In this document: one piece after another, positions 33,982-42,311 of the stretch
Position numbering within the stretch: position 1 is the stretch's first letter
Layout of the letters: each line of letters opens with the position of its first letter
Source: Candidatus Thorarchaeota archaeon
Lineage (GTDB): Archaea; Asgardarchaeota; Thorarchaeia; Thorarchaeales; Thorarchaeaceae
Direction: 5' to 3'
Assembly (NCBI GenBank): GCA_019057475.1
Contig: DXJO01000022.1
Coordinates: 22,465-86,464, forward strand
Length of the DNA: 64,000 nucleotides
The notes under the pieces: generated by a model
Told to the model about the DNA's origin: nothing
Seen by the model: the letters and a program-made list of their open reading frames with translations, nothing else
Databases searched by the model: none
Program-made: the position numbers and the translations under genes

Positions 33982-34533
33982 TCAAATTCGTTGTAGATTC
34001 CTAATGATCTCCTCATTCTCGTCAGGCGTTTTGACTGTTGGATCAACGGTCATTCCAGGTTCGTGGGTTTCAATCAGAACCTCCATTCCAGAGTCCTTGA
34101 CTTTCTTGAACCCGTTGCTAGATAGCGCCCGAACTGTAAGATGAGTCGTATTGAATTCAGTCCTGGCGAGGGTTTCCACTGTTCGCAATTCTCTTCGCAA
34201 CTTCGATCTAGTCATGCGAACTTGCTCTTTGAGCTCAGCAACTTGGACTTGCAATTCCCTACGTTGACTATGCTCAGTTTCAAGCCGCAACTTCAAATCG
34301 GCATAATCAGCCTTTGGGATGTAATCCTTTGTCCGGTCAATCCAAGTGACTGTTGTGCCATCGAACCGCCTTTTTGTAGCCACAAGATCCAGTGCATTCA
34401 AGATCGCGATGACATCATACACCCTTCGCTTTGGAGCGTTCAACATGTCGGCCAGAATGTCACTGCGAACCCCCTCGGTTCCGCTCGCCTTCAAGAGCCT
34501 AATTGACTCTTTTGCCAGTTCAACCAGCTTCAC
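33982..34533 (-). CDS. E2F/DP-like winged-helix transcription factor with coiled coil
   Basis: 184 residues from GTG 34533, with GGGGTG 6 nt upstream; an open frame reaching 34758 is not needed. Residues about 5-68 form a winged helix whose recognition helix reads KRRVYDVIAILNALDLV, very close to the Arg-Arg-x-Tyr-Asp-x3-x-Val-Leu signature of eukaryotic E2F and DP proteins, followed by a wing (KRRFDGTTVTWI). Residues about 85-130 are a coiled coil rich in Glu, Arg and Leu, in the position of the E2F/DP dimerisation helix, and a short beta-rich tail follows. It probably binds DNA as a dimer. A TATA-like stretch is near 34610. Confidence 0.7.
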   Translation of the reverse strand: MKLVELAKESIRLLKASGTEGVRSDILADMLNAPKRRVYDVIAILNALDLVATKRRFDGTTVTWIDRTKDYIPKADYADLKLRLETEHSQRRELQVQVAELKEQVRMTRSKLRRELRTVETLARTEFNTTHLTVRALSSNGFKKVKDSGMEVLIETHEPGMTVDPTVKTPDENEEIIRNLQRI

Positions 34534-34760
34534 AATCGCACCCCAAGAATGTGCCGGCGTATGGCGGCCTCCGAGCACACTCCCAGTGGGTTTCGGGTAG
34601 GAAGTATTTAGATGTTTGTGTTGTGTAGCGATTTTCCGATGGTTCTCACTGATAACCAAAGCTATTATTACTCGAATGATTCTGCGAAAAATCGCCGGGT
34701 AAAATGAGCGGTTTGTATGACCAATGAGCATCCAGGGTGAGGTGCCGTCAACACCCAAGA

Positions 34761-34769
34761 TTATTTATC
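34761..34769 (+). promoter_or_regulatory. TATA box of the cDPG synthetase-like gene
   Basis: TTATTTATC, about 55 bp before the chosen ATG at 34824, predicting a transcript start near 34790. Confidence 0.5.
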
Positions 34770-34823
34770 ATGCATGCTTCGCACGAGCCACCAGTTCACA
34801 CACATTGACAGGTGGCAGTTGAT

Positions 34824-36155
34824 ATGGACAGAAGAAAAATAGTGATTATGGGCGCAGCTGGTCGTGATTTCCACAACTTCAACACATACTTCCGTGACAA
34901 TGAACATTATGATGTTGTTGCGTTCACAGCTGAGCAAATCCCCGGGATAGGGGACAGAATATATCCACCGGAACTTACAGGTAAGCTTTATCCCGATGGC
35001 ATTAGGATCTATCCGGAAGAGAAACTCCCTGAGCTGATCGAGAAGTACAACGTCGAACAGTGCATTCTAGCATACTCTGACCTTCCATACTACACAGTAG
35101 GCAGCAAGATTGCATGGGTTAACTCTCTGGGACCGGATATTCGACTGATGGGTCCTAAGCTCACCATGTTGAAGAGCAAGAAACCAGTGGTAGCCATCTG
35201 TGCAGTGCGAACTGGTTGTGGCAAGAGCCAGACATCTCGGAGGGTAAATCAGATACTCGTTGACAAGGGCCTGAAACCGGTGAATATCAGACACCCCATG
35301 CCCTACGATCCGGACCTGACCACTCAGATTGCTCAGAGGTACGAAGTGCTGGAAGACTTAGACCGTTACAACTGCACAATCGAAGAGCGCGAGGAATACG
35401 AACCCATGATTAGCATGGGAGTGATTCTCTACGCAGGAGTGGATTATGGCCAGATTCTGAAGCAAGCTGAGAAAGAGGCGGATGTAATTACATGGGATGG
35501 CGGTAACAACGATTTCTCATTCTACAAACCTGACCTTCTCATTACGCTTGTGGACCCTCTCAGGCCAGGACACGAGATTTCATACTATCCCGGCGAAACC
35601 AACCTAATAATGTCAGACGTCGTCATAATCAACAAGGTAGTTACGGCAGATTATGATGATATCGAGGAGGTTCGTGATAACATCATGGCGGTCAATCCCA
35701 ACGCCATCATAATCGAGGCTGCCTCACCACTCACGGTTGATGATATGGACCTCATCAAAGGCAAGAGAGTGATTGTAGTCGAGGATGGACCGACAGTGAC
35801 TCACGGCGACATGCCGTTTGGTGCTGGGTATGTTGCAGCGCGTAAGGCAGGCGCAATCATCGTTGACCCAAGGCCATTCGCTGTGGGCAGCATAAAGGAA
35901 ACCTTCGAGAAGTATATGCACCTCGAGGATGTTTTACCCGCGATGGGATATGGCGATACACAGATGAAGGAACTTGAGATGACCATTAACAAGTCCGATG
36001 TAGACGCAATAGTGATTGGAACACCAATTGATCTTGGAAAGCTCATCAAGATCAATAAGCCTAACACAAGGGTCAGATATGATCTACAGGAGATTGGGCG
36101 ACCGAACCTTGAAGATATCCTGTCGGAATTCGTCAAGAAGCATAAGCTGAATTGA
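34824..36155 (+). CDS. Cyclic 2,3-diphosphoglycerate synthetase-type P-loop protein
   Basis: 443 residues. ATG 34824 is preferred over GTG 34812 because AGGTGG lies 8 nt before it. An N-terminal Rossmann-like part (VIMGAAGRDFHNF) is followed by a P-loop domain with AVRTGCGKSQTSR near residue 130, then VDPLRPGHE and NKVVTAD-type nucleotide-binding loops. The closest named function is cyclic 2,3-diphosphoglycerate synthetase of methanogens, which makes an intracellular solute; homologues are widespread in archaea and bacteria without that solute, so the reaction here is uncertain. A hairpin terminator follows at 36169. Confidence 0.8.
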   Translation: MDRRKIVIMGAAGRDFHNFNTYFRDNEHYDVVAFTAEQIPGIGDRIYPPELTGKLYPDGIRIYPEEKLPELIEKYNVEQCILAYSDLPYYTVGSKIAWVNSLGPDIRLMGPKLTMLKSKKPVVAICAVRTGCGKSQTSRRVNQILVDKGLKPVNIRHPMPYDPDLTTQIAQRYEVLEDLDRYNCTIEEREEYEPMISMGVILYAGVDYGQILKQAEKEADVITWDGGNNDFSFYKPDLLITLVDPLRPGHEISYYPGETNLIMSDVVIINKVVTADYDDIEEVRDNIMAVNPNAIIIEAASPLTVDDMDLIKGKRVIVVEDGPTVTHGDMPFGAGYVAARKAGAIIVDPRPFAVGSIKETFEKYMHLEDVLPAMGYGDTQMKELEMTINKSDVDAIVIGTPIDLGKLIKINKPNTRVRYDLQEIGRPNLEDILSEFVKKHKLN

Positions 36156-36168
36156 ATGGATAGCTGAA

Positions 36169-36203
36169 CCTGAGGATGATGCATTCCTCAGGACATCCTT
36201 TTC
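36169..36203 (+). terminator. Terminator after the cDPG synthetase-like gene
   Basis: CCTGAGGA (36169-36176), loop TGATGCAT, TCCTCAGG (36185-36192): a perfect 8-bp stem, followed by ACATCC and a short T run. Confidence 0.65.
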
Positions 36204-36256
36204 TTGCACATTGAAATGGGGATAGGAAGTCGCACCTGGACTGCTCCCGATGAACG

Positions 36257-36298
36257 AAAGAAAAAAACGTGGGAGGACGAGCTAATCAAGCCCGTCCT
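36257..36298 (-). terminator. Terminator after the membrane-protein gene
   Basis: Minus-strand hairpin pairing AGGACG (36293-36298 read on that strand) with CGTCCT (36274-36279), with partial extension, then a run of seven T and TTTC. It lies 8 bp past the stop at 36306. Confidence 0.6.
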
Positions 36299-36305
36299 TT
36301 GTTGA

Positions 36306-37256
36306 TCACCAGTATTCTTTGGAAGCAACGCGTGATCTGGACTCTAGGTCCCTGTAAAGCACTGCTGCAAAGATATAGTTAATCCCACTGAATAGCAGCG
36401 CATTGATGATTGCCAAAACGTACAACAGGACGTTTGGACCATAGGCCGCTAAAGGAAACGCCAGCAGAATCTGGGGCACTAATGCGATGACTGCCACCGC
36501 GATGCCTATAAAAATCTGACCACCGACGATGTGCCAGAAGTTACCTGTTGTCAGCTTCCAAGCTCTCTTTATCGAATCGATTGCACCCAAGTCCTCAGCG
36601 ACAACGACTGCGGTAGTAGGAGACAGGCGTATACTGAAGTAGAGAGCCACGATTAATCCAACCATGAGGACAGCAAGGCCCGTCATCATCGCGCTTATGG
36701 CTTCCATTGAAGGGTTGAAGGGGTCAAAGGCTGCCAAAGAACCAAGAAGGAGAAACAGGCCAGGAGCCATCGCTCCGGTGACAATCAATGCAAGAAGAAA
36801 CTGCGCCACAATCATAGTGGACAGCCTACTAAACGCAAACGAAAGGCTTGATCCCACATCAGCTTGGTGAAAGCCATAGTCATCAAGTGCGAATTTGATA
36901 CCACCTCCAGCAATCACGGCAGTTACAACCATACCAACAACAGCTAGCACGGTTCCGATGATGATTATTTCAATAGCCAAGGCTGGTTCGGCCATTGCAA
37001 AGCCCAGCAATGTGTTGATAATGTCTGAGCTTACGTAGACCACCAGATCAAACGCAAGCAAGTCGTAGAGTGCATAGAACACTGCAAGTTGAAGCACAAT
37101 GTAGGCCACTCCAAGAAGGCCAACCATCAGAATGTAGCTCGGTAGCTTCCGCACCCATACACTCAACGTTCTCGTCGCAAGGTCCAATGCACTCACTGTG
37201 AAATCCTGTTCAGGTGGTGCAGAGGGCTCAAGTCCTAATCCTTCGTCATTTTCCAT
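36306..37256 (-). CDS. Multi-pass membrane protein (DUF7544/GPDP-membrane-domain-like)
   Basis: 316 residues. ATG 37256 is fixed by AGGAGG 8 nt upstream. An acidic N-terminus is followed by about six long hydrophobic segments, including Gly/Ala-rich helices, and a conserved-looking cytoplasmic loop LSPTTAVVVAEDLGAIDSI..AWKLTTGNFWHI. That loop is typical of archaeal membrane proteins related to the membrane domain of glycerophosphodiester phosphodiesterases; no catalytic domain is attached. Role unknown. Confidence 0.6.
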   Translation of the reverse strand: MENDEGLGLEPSAPPEQDFTVSALDLATRTLSVWVRKLPSYILMVGLLGVAYIVLQLAVFYALYDLLAFDLVVYVSSDIINTLLGFAMAEPALAIEIIIIGTVLAVVGMVVTAVIAGGGIKFALDDYGFHQADVGSSLSFAFSRLSTMIVAQFLLALIVTGAMAPGLFLLLGSLAAFDPFNPSMEAISAMMTGLAVLMVGLIVALYFSIRLSPTTAVVVAEDLGAIDSIKRAWKLTTGNFWHIVGGQIFIGIAVAVIALVPQILLAFPLAAYGPNVLLYVLAIINALLFSGINYIFAAVLYRDLESRSRVASKEYW

Positions 37257-37349
37257 AAATAGTCCTCCTAGGTGATTTTGATGTTGAGGTGCAATCTTAT
37301 AATATCTCCGGACTGAATAGGGCAAAGGGGCGGAGTACGCGACAAGCAA

Positions 37350-37916
37350 TCATGCAGGTTTCGGCCGGGCGTCGAAGATCTCCATGAACTTCATGCCTCC
37401 TGCCTTGTCAAGAAGCTCCTCGAAGGCAATGATGACCACGTTCGGAGTGATTTCTGTGCTCTTCTTCGTGATGGAGGCGACCTCATGAATCAATGAGGTG
37501 TGGTCTGAATTGACGGCAGCCTTTGGAGCTACATAGAGATTCAGCACGTCCATGCTGTACGGATCATTCATGTCTTCCTTTGCTACCTCTATCTGGAGCT
37601 CCTCAATGCCAGCAAGTGTGAGAAGATCGGTGCGCAAAGCAGTGAGATTTACTGCCGCGCCCTTGACCTTCTTCTCGCTTATGCCCATGATTTGGATCTG
37701 CGCCTCTGCGTCGTTCGTCCGTCCGATGTCCCAGAAGAAAGGCCCGTCCATCCCGCATACCGGACACTTCCCTCGTTCCTGCCGAGATGCAACATCGCCT
37801 AGCAGGAATCCCTCCACTATCGTGCCAGTTCCGTCAAGGTGGAAAAGAGTCACGTTTCCGGGTTCATCCTCGCCCACAAACTCGTATGACCCATCATCGT
37901 TGAGCTTAACAAGCTC
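37350..37916 (-). pseudogene. C-terminal part of the acyl-CoA-ligase-like gene, cut off by an in-frame TAG
   Basis: This frame continues directly from the upstream gene past a TAG at 37917-37919. The residues after the stop begin ELVKLNDDGSYEF and continue into the normal C-terminal domain of PaaK-type ligases: GDVA, a Cys-Pro-x-Cys-Gly zinc-knuckle half, the GRTND hinge, then the small C-terminal subdomain with GISEKKVKG. The first in-frame conventional start is GTG 37877, well inside the domain and without a clear ribosome site, so independent translation would give an odd fragment of 175 residues. Absence of other stops or frameshifts in 189 codons suggests the stop is recent, read through, or used to make two chains. 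Confidence 0.7.
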
Positions 37917-38942
37917 CTAGGCCATGAGAAGAGGACTAACGTTATGATATGGACCATCATAGTCGCACTGAACAGCAAATGATGTCTTGCTCTCTGAGGA
38001 AGCATAGCCACCGATGATTCGAACCTCCTTAGCTCCCTTCTCTGTCAGCGTCTGAACTACATCTTCAGCAACACGAGGGTAGATTTTCTCTCCGGCTAGG
38101 AGAACCACAACCTTCTCCTGTGCCTTGTAGTCTGAATCAGCCATCTCGCGGAAGAACCTGTTTCTCATGTAACTGGGCATGCCAGCGAAACCATTAGCCT
38201 TGAAGGCTCCAGCGATATCAACAAGCTTGTTCGTTGGAATTGCCCCGCCGCCACTAGTGGCAATGTAGAATTTTGACATCTGCCTGAGACCTAGATTCAC
38301 AGCGTGCCATCCTAGGTGAGGAGCGTACGGAAACAGGTTCATGCTGACCATCTCCCAACCTTCATGAGCCCACGCATCAACAGCCATTTGACCAACTTTT
38401 ACGCAGTTCTTGAAGAGCAAGTCGTTATCATGTCTAGTGAGAAAGACAGGGGAAGGAAGACCTGATGCTCTACCTGAGCTCAACCAGAATTGAAGAGGAG
38501 CATACAGGTACGTCAATCGTTTCTTGAGCCGCTCCATTGCCTTTGCGCCTCCTAAGTGCAGCTTGACGCGTGCGCCGTTATTGCGGAGGAAACTATACAA
38601 ATCATTGTAACCGGCTGCCTTGGAGAAGCTCATGAGGTTCTTGATGACATCTGCAGGATCGCGATCCTCTCCGTCAACCTGTGAAGGATTTAGTACAAAA
38701 CTCGCAAGGTTATCTTTGTAGTCTATCTTGCGGACAAGGGGTATCTGATACTTTGCCCAATCTTCAATGCAAGTTATGTTGAATGGGTCTATGTTGTTCT
38801 CCTTGAACAAGCGCCGATAGTATGGATGATTAGGCCAGACTTGATATCTGATGAAAGCCCTAAACTTCTTGTCCTGCATTTCTTTGATTTCACGATGATT
38901 AGTCCGCTTGAGTTCCTGAAAAGTAAAAGTAGTCTTGGTCAT
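37917..38942 (-). CDS. PaaK/LuxE-type acyl-CoA ligase-like protein, N-terminal part ending at TAG
   Basis: 341 residues; GGAGG lies 7 nt before the ATG. Resembles the phenylacetate-CoA ligase / acyl-protein synthetase group of adenylate-forming enzymes: an N-terminal helical region with PYYRRLFKEN, a phosphate-loop region LSSGRASGLPSP near residue 155, LLAGEKIYP near residue 290 and GYASSES near residue 320 (the acyl-adenylate site). The frame stops at TAG just after that motif, but the expected C-terminal domain follows in the same frame (37350-37916). Together they make about 530 codons. Without the C-terminal domain the enzyme should be unable to do the thioester half reaction. Confidence 0.75.
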   Translation of the reverse strand: MTKTTFTFQELKRTNHREIKEMQDKKFRAFIRYQVWPNHPYYRRLFKENNIDPFNITCIEDWAKYQIPLVRKIDYKDNLASFVLNPSQVDGEDRDPADVIKNLMSFSKAAGYNDLYSFLRNNGARVKLHLGGAKAMERLKKRLTYLYAPLQFWLSSGRASGLPSPVFLTRHDNDLLFKNCVKVGQMAVDAWAHEGWEMVSMNLFPYAPHLGWHAVNLGLRQMSKFYIATSGGGAIPTNKLVDIAGAFKANGFAGMPSYMRNRFFREMADSDYKAQEKVVVLLAGEKIYPRVAEDVVQTLTEKGAKEVRIIGGYASSESKTSFAVQCDYDGPYHNVSPLLMA

Positions 38943-39119
38943 CAGACAGCCTCCTGCTGCATCTCTCTCAAGACCGGTTTAGACCAAATCGCAAATGATA
39001 AACATTCCGAGCCACATTCGAAGAGGTGTCAAACGTGTTAGGCTCTGAAGTAGAAACTCATAATAGTGTACTCTAATACTCCATTCAACGGGAATCGCAT
39101 AGTAAGGAGATTTACAGCG

Positions 39120-39551
39120 TTGTCCGAAACTGACGAAAAACTTCAGAAAGGAATCATCGAACTAGACAAAGGCAACGACAAGAAGGCCTTCAGCCTCTTC
39201 AAAGAGGTGTTCGAGAATAGGCAAAACAGGCTCATAAGAAAAGTCCAGGAGAATCCGAAATCTCCAACGCTCATGCTGGATGCAATGTATATGGTCCATG
39301 GATTAGTTTGGCTCAGAGTGGCTGAGGCAGGCAAGGACAAGAAAAATAGTGTAGAGCTCCTGGCCAAAGCGGTTGGTACAGTTGAGGCCGCAAGAACTGC
39401 ACTCGGACCGCTCGTGACTGGTCTGGCTCAATGGGCGGGAGAAAAAAGAATTACCGCTGTAAAAAATAAAGCACTTGGTCTCCTTGCGGCCACGAAGGAT
39501 CTTGAGGACATGGCAAAGAAAGCCCTCGAAACACAAGTCAAGATGGGGTAG
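39120..39551 (+). CDS. Hypothetical helical protein
   Basis: 143 residues from TTG 39120, with AGGAG 10 nt upstream; a GTG at 39066 is probably upstream of the transcript start, because an AT-rich box sits at about 39057-39065. All-helical and highly charged; the first half (KGIIELDKGNDKKAFSLFKEVF) looks like a TPR-like helical pair. No family recognised. Divergent from the acyl-CoA-ligase-like gene. Confidence 0.6.
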   Translation: MSETDEKLQKGIIELDKGNDKKAFSLFKEVFENRQNRLIRKVQENPKSPTLMLDAMYMVHGLVWLRVAEAGKDKKNSVELLAKAVGTVEAARTALGPLVTGLAQWAGEKRITAVKNKALGLLAATKDLEDMAKKALETQVKMG

Positions 39552-39578
39552 TCGAGGATCCGCAGGTCCCACCAAATC

Positions 39579-39923
39579 CTACGATTCACGGTCTTTCATG
39601 TATTGAATCCATTCTTCCGCAGGAAAACGCTCCTTCATGATTTCAAGTTCTGACAGAACAGAGGACTCAAGGTCAACGTCGAAATGGTTCACTAGCTGCA
39701 TAAACAGATTGAAGACCTGAGCGAACTCTCTGGGGAGATCGTCCTTATTTGGCGCATCATGACCGAGCCCTATCGCCTTGTAGCCCTCTTCAACGGTTAT
39801 GTGGCGAGATATCTCTCCTAACTCTTCAACAAGATGTGTGAATACTTGAGAGGCTGGAAACTTGTCCCATCCGCGCTCGCGTTCGAATTCCGCGATTACC
39901 TTCTGAATTTGACTCAGGTCCAT
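39579..39923 (-). CDS. MazG-like nucleotide pyrophosphohydrolase family protein
   Basis: 114 residues, all-helical. The MazG/dUTPase-like pattern is visible: HLVEELGEISRH near residue 30 (the Glu-Glu-x-x-Glu metal site) and REFAQVFNLFMQLVNHF near residue 66. In active enzymes the second motif is normally Glu-x-x-Asp; here the Asp position is Gln, so metal binding and catalysis may be weakened. Such proteins clear non-canonical nucleotides. The gene starts directly after the stop of the tRNA-binding-domain gene, and the two form one transcript. Confidence 0.65.
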   Translation of the reverse strand: MDLSQIQKVIAEFERERGWDKFPASQVFTHLVEELGEISRHITVEEGYKAIGLGHDAPNKDDLPREFAQVFNLFMQLVNHFDVDLESSVLSELEIMKERFPAEEWIQYMKDRES

Positions 39924-40622
39924 CTACATCATCCTCTTGGTTATCTGCATGACTTGCGCTCTTGCTTGATCAAGCGCGGAATCAGGCGGGTTTGCCAGAG
40001 GCCCAAGTCCAGTCGCTTCTGGAAGCGCTTCTCCACCCAAGAACATGGCCTCGCTCACAGCATTCATCATCTCTGCGGGAGGCAATACTGCACAAGATAG
40101 CTTCACGCCCGGTTTGACATCCGGAAGGTTGGTCACTATGTGCCAAATACGAGAGCCGTCTGTGCATCTGCAGGAGAGTAGGTTCTTGGAATTCTCTACA
40201 GGATTTGCCTGACTGACCTCCACTGCGAGGATATCAATGGCATATGCAGGATCCTCGTTATACTCAGCTAGCCTTGTCGGGATACCCTTCACAATGCGAA
40301 GCGCGTAGTCAACCTCGGATAGCATGAGGTGCTCCTTTCCAGTTTTAGGTTTGAAGCCGGCTGACTCAACCGCGGCATTATAGATATCCGCGAAACCATC
40401 GATGGCAGCAACCAAGTTATTGGTAGCCTCAAGGACAGCCAATGCAGAGGCATCAATGTAGGAGTACTTGACCTCGTAGAAAAGACTTCCAGCAATCTTC
40501 AGCGCTTCAACGAGTTTGCCGTACTCCACGTGAACCTTGAGCCTTCTGCCACTTACTACGTCGTTTAGGCGCCTGAGTGCATCTTCAAGCACTAGTACCC
40601 TTGCATCCTTCGCAGTGTCCAT
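39924..40622 (-). CDS. Protein with C-terminal tRNA-binding (OB-fold) domain
   Basis: 232 residues. The N-terminal half is helical and unrecognised. The C-terminal half (about 132-215) fits the tRNA_bind OB-fold pattern seen in MetRS/PheRS extensions and free tRNA-binding proteins: SQANPVENSKNLLSCRCTDG, then HIVTNLPDVKPGVKL, then AVLPPAEMMNAVSEAMFLGG. This is judged by pattern only. A TATA box at 40657-40665 predicts a very short leader. Directly followed by the MazG-like gene, so RNA or nucleotide quality control is a plausible joint theme. Confidence 0.6.
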   Translation of the reverse strand: MDTAKDARVLVLEDALRRLNDVVSGRRLKVHVEYGKLVEALKIAGSLFYEVKYSYIDASALAVLEATNNLVAAIDGFADIYNAAVESAGFKPKTGKEHLMLSEVDYALRIVKGIPTRLAEYNEDPAYAIDILAVEVSQANPVENSKNLLSCRCTDGSRIWHIVTNLPDVKPGVKLSCAVLPPAEMMNAVSEAMFLGGEALPEATGLGPLANPPDSALDQARAQVMQITKRMM

Positions 40623-40656
40623 TGGCTACACCGTGCTGAAGAGTGGCTAGAGTCCT

Positions 40657-40665
40657 GATAAAAAC
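40657..40665 (-). promoter_or_regulatory. TATA box, minus-strand gene pair
   Basis: The minus strand reads GTTTTTATC, about 35-43 bp before the ATG at 40622, which predicts a leader of only about 15 nt. It is back-to-back with the plus-strand TATA at 40698-40706. Confidence 0.5.
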
Positions 40666-40697
40666 ATCTCCCAATGGGCGAGTAGGCCACGAGAAGT

Positions 40698-40706
40698 GAT
40701 ATATAG
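40698..40706 (+). promoter_or_regulatory. TATA box deciding the start of the longin-like gene
   Basis: TGATATATA, with the transcript start predicted near 40728. An in-frame ATG at 40709 therefore cannot be used, and TTG 40754 is the likely start. Confidence 0.6.
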
Positions 40707-40753
40707 CAATGCGGGGTATCGGTTCAAGAGTTCCCTGCTGTGAGAGAAGTATA

Positions 40754-41365
40754 TTGATTCAAGCCATCTACATCCTGGTAGCAGATAGCGGTCTTTGCGT
40801 ACTTGACAGGAAGTATGGAAAGGCGGAAATGGACCCGAACCTAATCAGTGGTTTTCTAACAGCGCTCATTCAGTTTGGTCGTGAACTAAGTTCAGGTAAC
40901 CGTGTACACGTCATCGATTTCGGCGCCTTTGATATCTGTCTCTCATTGAGGAACAACGTGATTGTCGCAGCTACAATCGACAAGACTGATGACACAAACG
41001 CGGCGATGGCAATCCTTAGTGATGTCAATAACGCATTTGTAAAGGAGTACCGTGATACTCTGGAAGATTGGGATGGTAACCTAGAGCCCTTTGAGAAATT
41101 CAATAAGACCATCGATGAGATAACGAAGGACGGAAAAGCCTCAGAGAAGAGAGTTATTGTGCCGGTGATCAAGGGAAAGGTTTCCCCCATGCTAGTCCGT
41201 CTTGGTCAGATGAAACAATCCACCTTTGACGTTGCGCAGAAATGCAAGGGCAATCTGACTACACGAGCGATAGCTGATCAACTAGGAATAAAGCTGAAGG
41301 ATGTCCAAAAAGCTATGCAAGAGCTTGAGGATGCGAGAATCCTCGAATGGAAAGAGATCGGCTAG
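40754..41365 (+). CDS. Longin-like domain protein with C-terminal winged helix
   Basis: 204 residues from TTG 40754, supported by a GAGAG SD and the TATA position. Residues about 1-120 have the strand-strand-helix-strand-strand-strand-helix order of longin/roadblock-type folds: IQAIYILVADSGLCVLDRKYG, a helix (NLISGFLTALIQFGREL), then HVIDFGAFDICLSL, NVIVAATIDK and a long helix ending NNAFVKEY. Residues about 145-204 form a helix-turn-helix (TTRAIADQLGIKLKDVQKAMQEL). Longin and roadblock folds usually serve small GTPases and vesicle factors in eukaryotes and are expanded in Asgard archaea. Joined to a DNA-binding-like domain, this could be a GTPase-linked regulator; the function is inference. 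Confidence 0.65.
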   Translation: MIQAIYILVADSGLCVLDRKYGKAEMDPNLISGFLTALIQFGRELSSGNRVHVIDFGAFDICLSLRNNVIVAATIDKTDDTNAAMAILSDVNNAFVKEYRDTLEDWDGNLEPFEKFNKTIDEITKDGKASEKRVIVPVIKGKVSPMLVRLGQMKQSTFDVAQKCKGNLTTRAIADQLGIKLKDVQKAMQELEDARILEWKEIG

Positions 41366-41459
41366 CGGAACTCAGCATTCATTCTCAATACCCACCATAC
41401 AAGAGCCAGTGTGCAGACGATTGACTTGAGATGAGCCATCTGGAGAGGCTATTGCACAG

Positions 41460-42170
41460 CTACTGCGTATGGCCCCATTCACTACCTGTAACAATCAGTA
41501 TGAGGCCAATCACAATGAGTCCTGGAGCAAGAACTCCAATGACAGTGTAGCCGAGAATCCCTGCGGCATCAGCAATGAAACGCACAGTATGGAGCACCCG
41601 CCCAGTGAACAACACGAAGAAACCCAGACCCAGCAGGAAGTTTGAGCGTCTCAGAAGTCCCCCGGACTGATATGCTAGATACCAAAAGAGCAGAGGGATA
41701 AAGAGAGCGTAAATCACTCCACCTAGTCCCGCAATCATATTCATATCCGAGTATGGAAAGATGATTAGGCCAAGTCCAATCAGGACTGCAGGAATTGCGA
41801 AGGCTATTTCAGCTTCTCTTTTCCCAAATATCATGAAGCCAGCAGTGGCGGCCAGTGTAGCCAATGCCATCCATTGCATGAAGCCGCCTGCTTTCAGCCA
41901 AACGTCAAGCGTGCCAGCTAGATACGGAGTAAAGCCGCTGTTCGTTCCAATCAAGGAATTTGGATCTGCATAGAAGTCGCCTACAAAATAGAAGACTCTG
42001 CCAATAGCAAGAAAGAGAAAGAACAAAGCAGTAGCGAACTGGAATGGATTCTTGCTCTTCCTCCACCTGAAGAAGAGCAGGTGAATGAATATGTAGAAGT
42101 ATAACCCTACGACCAGGAAGAATAAACCGATATGGACCTCACGGATCACCGTGTCAACAGTTTGCATCAT
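41460..42170 (-). CDS. Seven-segment membrane protein of unknown function
   Basis: 236 residues with about seven evenly spaced hydrophobic segments, short loops and little else: a His in the first segment region (REVHIGLFFLVVGLY), Arg/Lys loops on one face, and Gly-rich helices. The layout is similar to sensory-type seven-segment archaeal proteins, but no Schiff-base lysine or other defined motif is apparent in the last segment. No family recognised. Two Met codons at the start are equally possible. Confidence 0.6.
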   Translation of the reverse strand: MMQTVDTVIREVHIGLFFLVVGLYFYIFIHLLFFRWRKSKNPFQFATALFFLFLAIGRVFYFVGDFYADPNSLIGTNSGFTPYLAGTLDVWLKAGGFMQWMALATLAATAGFMIFGKREAEIAFAIPAVLIGLGLIIFPYSDMNMIAGLGGVIYALFIPLLFWYLAYQSGGLLRRSNFLLGLGFFVLFTGRVLHTVRFIADAAGILGYTVIGVLAPGLIVIGLILIVTGSEWGHTQ

Positions 42171-42311
42171 TTGCCTTTCTCCGTTTGATAAGCATGTTGC
42201 TGAGCTGAAACTACAATGCTAGCAAATAAACATATTCTGGGCAGTTGAAAGGGACTAATACAGCGAAGTAAGCTCTTTATGATGTGGGATTGAACACATC
42301 ATGGTGTTCTC

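Noticed and set aside
37917..37919. TAG read as pyrrolysine throughout the genome
   Set aside because: Many ordinary genes in the window end with TAG at the expected C-terminus, so TAG is a working stop. A site-specific reading remains open and is listed as a finding.
38012..38030. T-arm-like GGTTCGAATC on the minus strand, suggestive of a tRNA
   Set aside because: It lies inside the ligase coding frame and no acceptor stem or anticodon arm can be folded around it.
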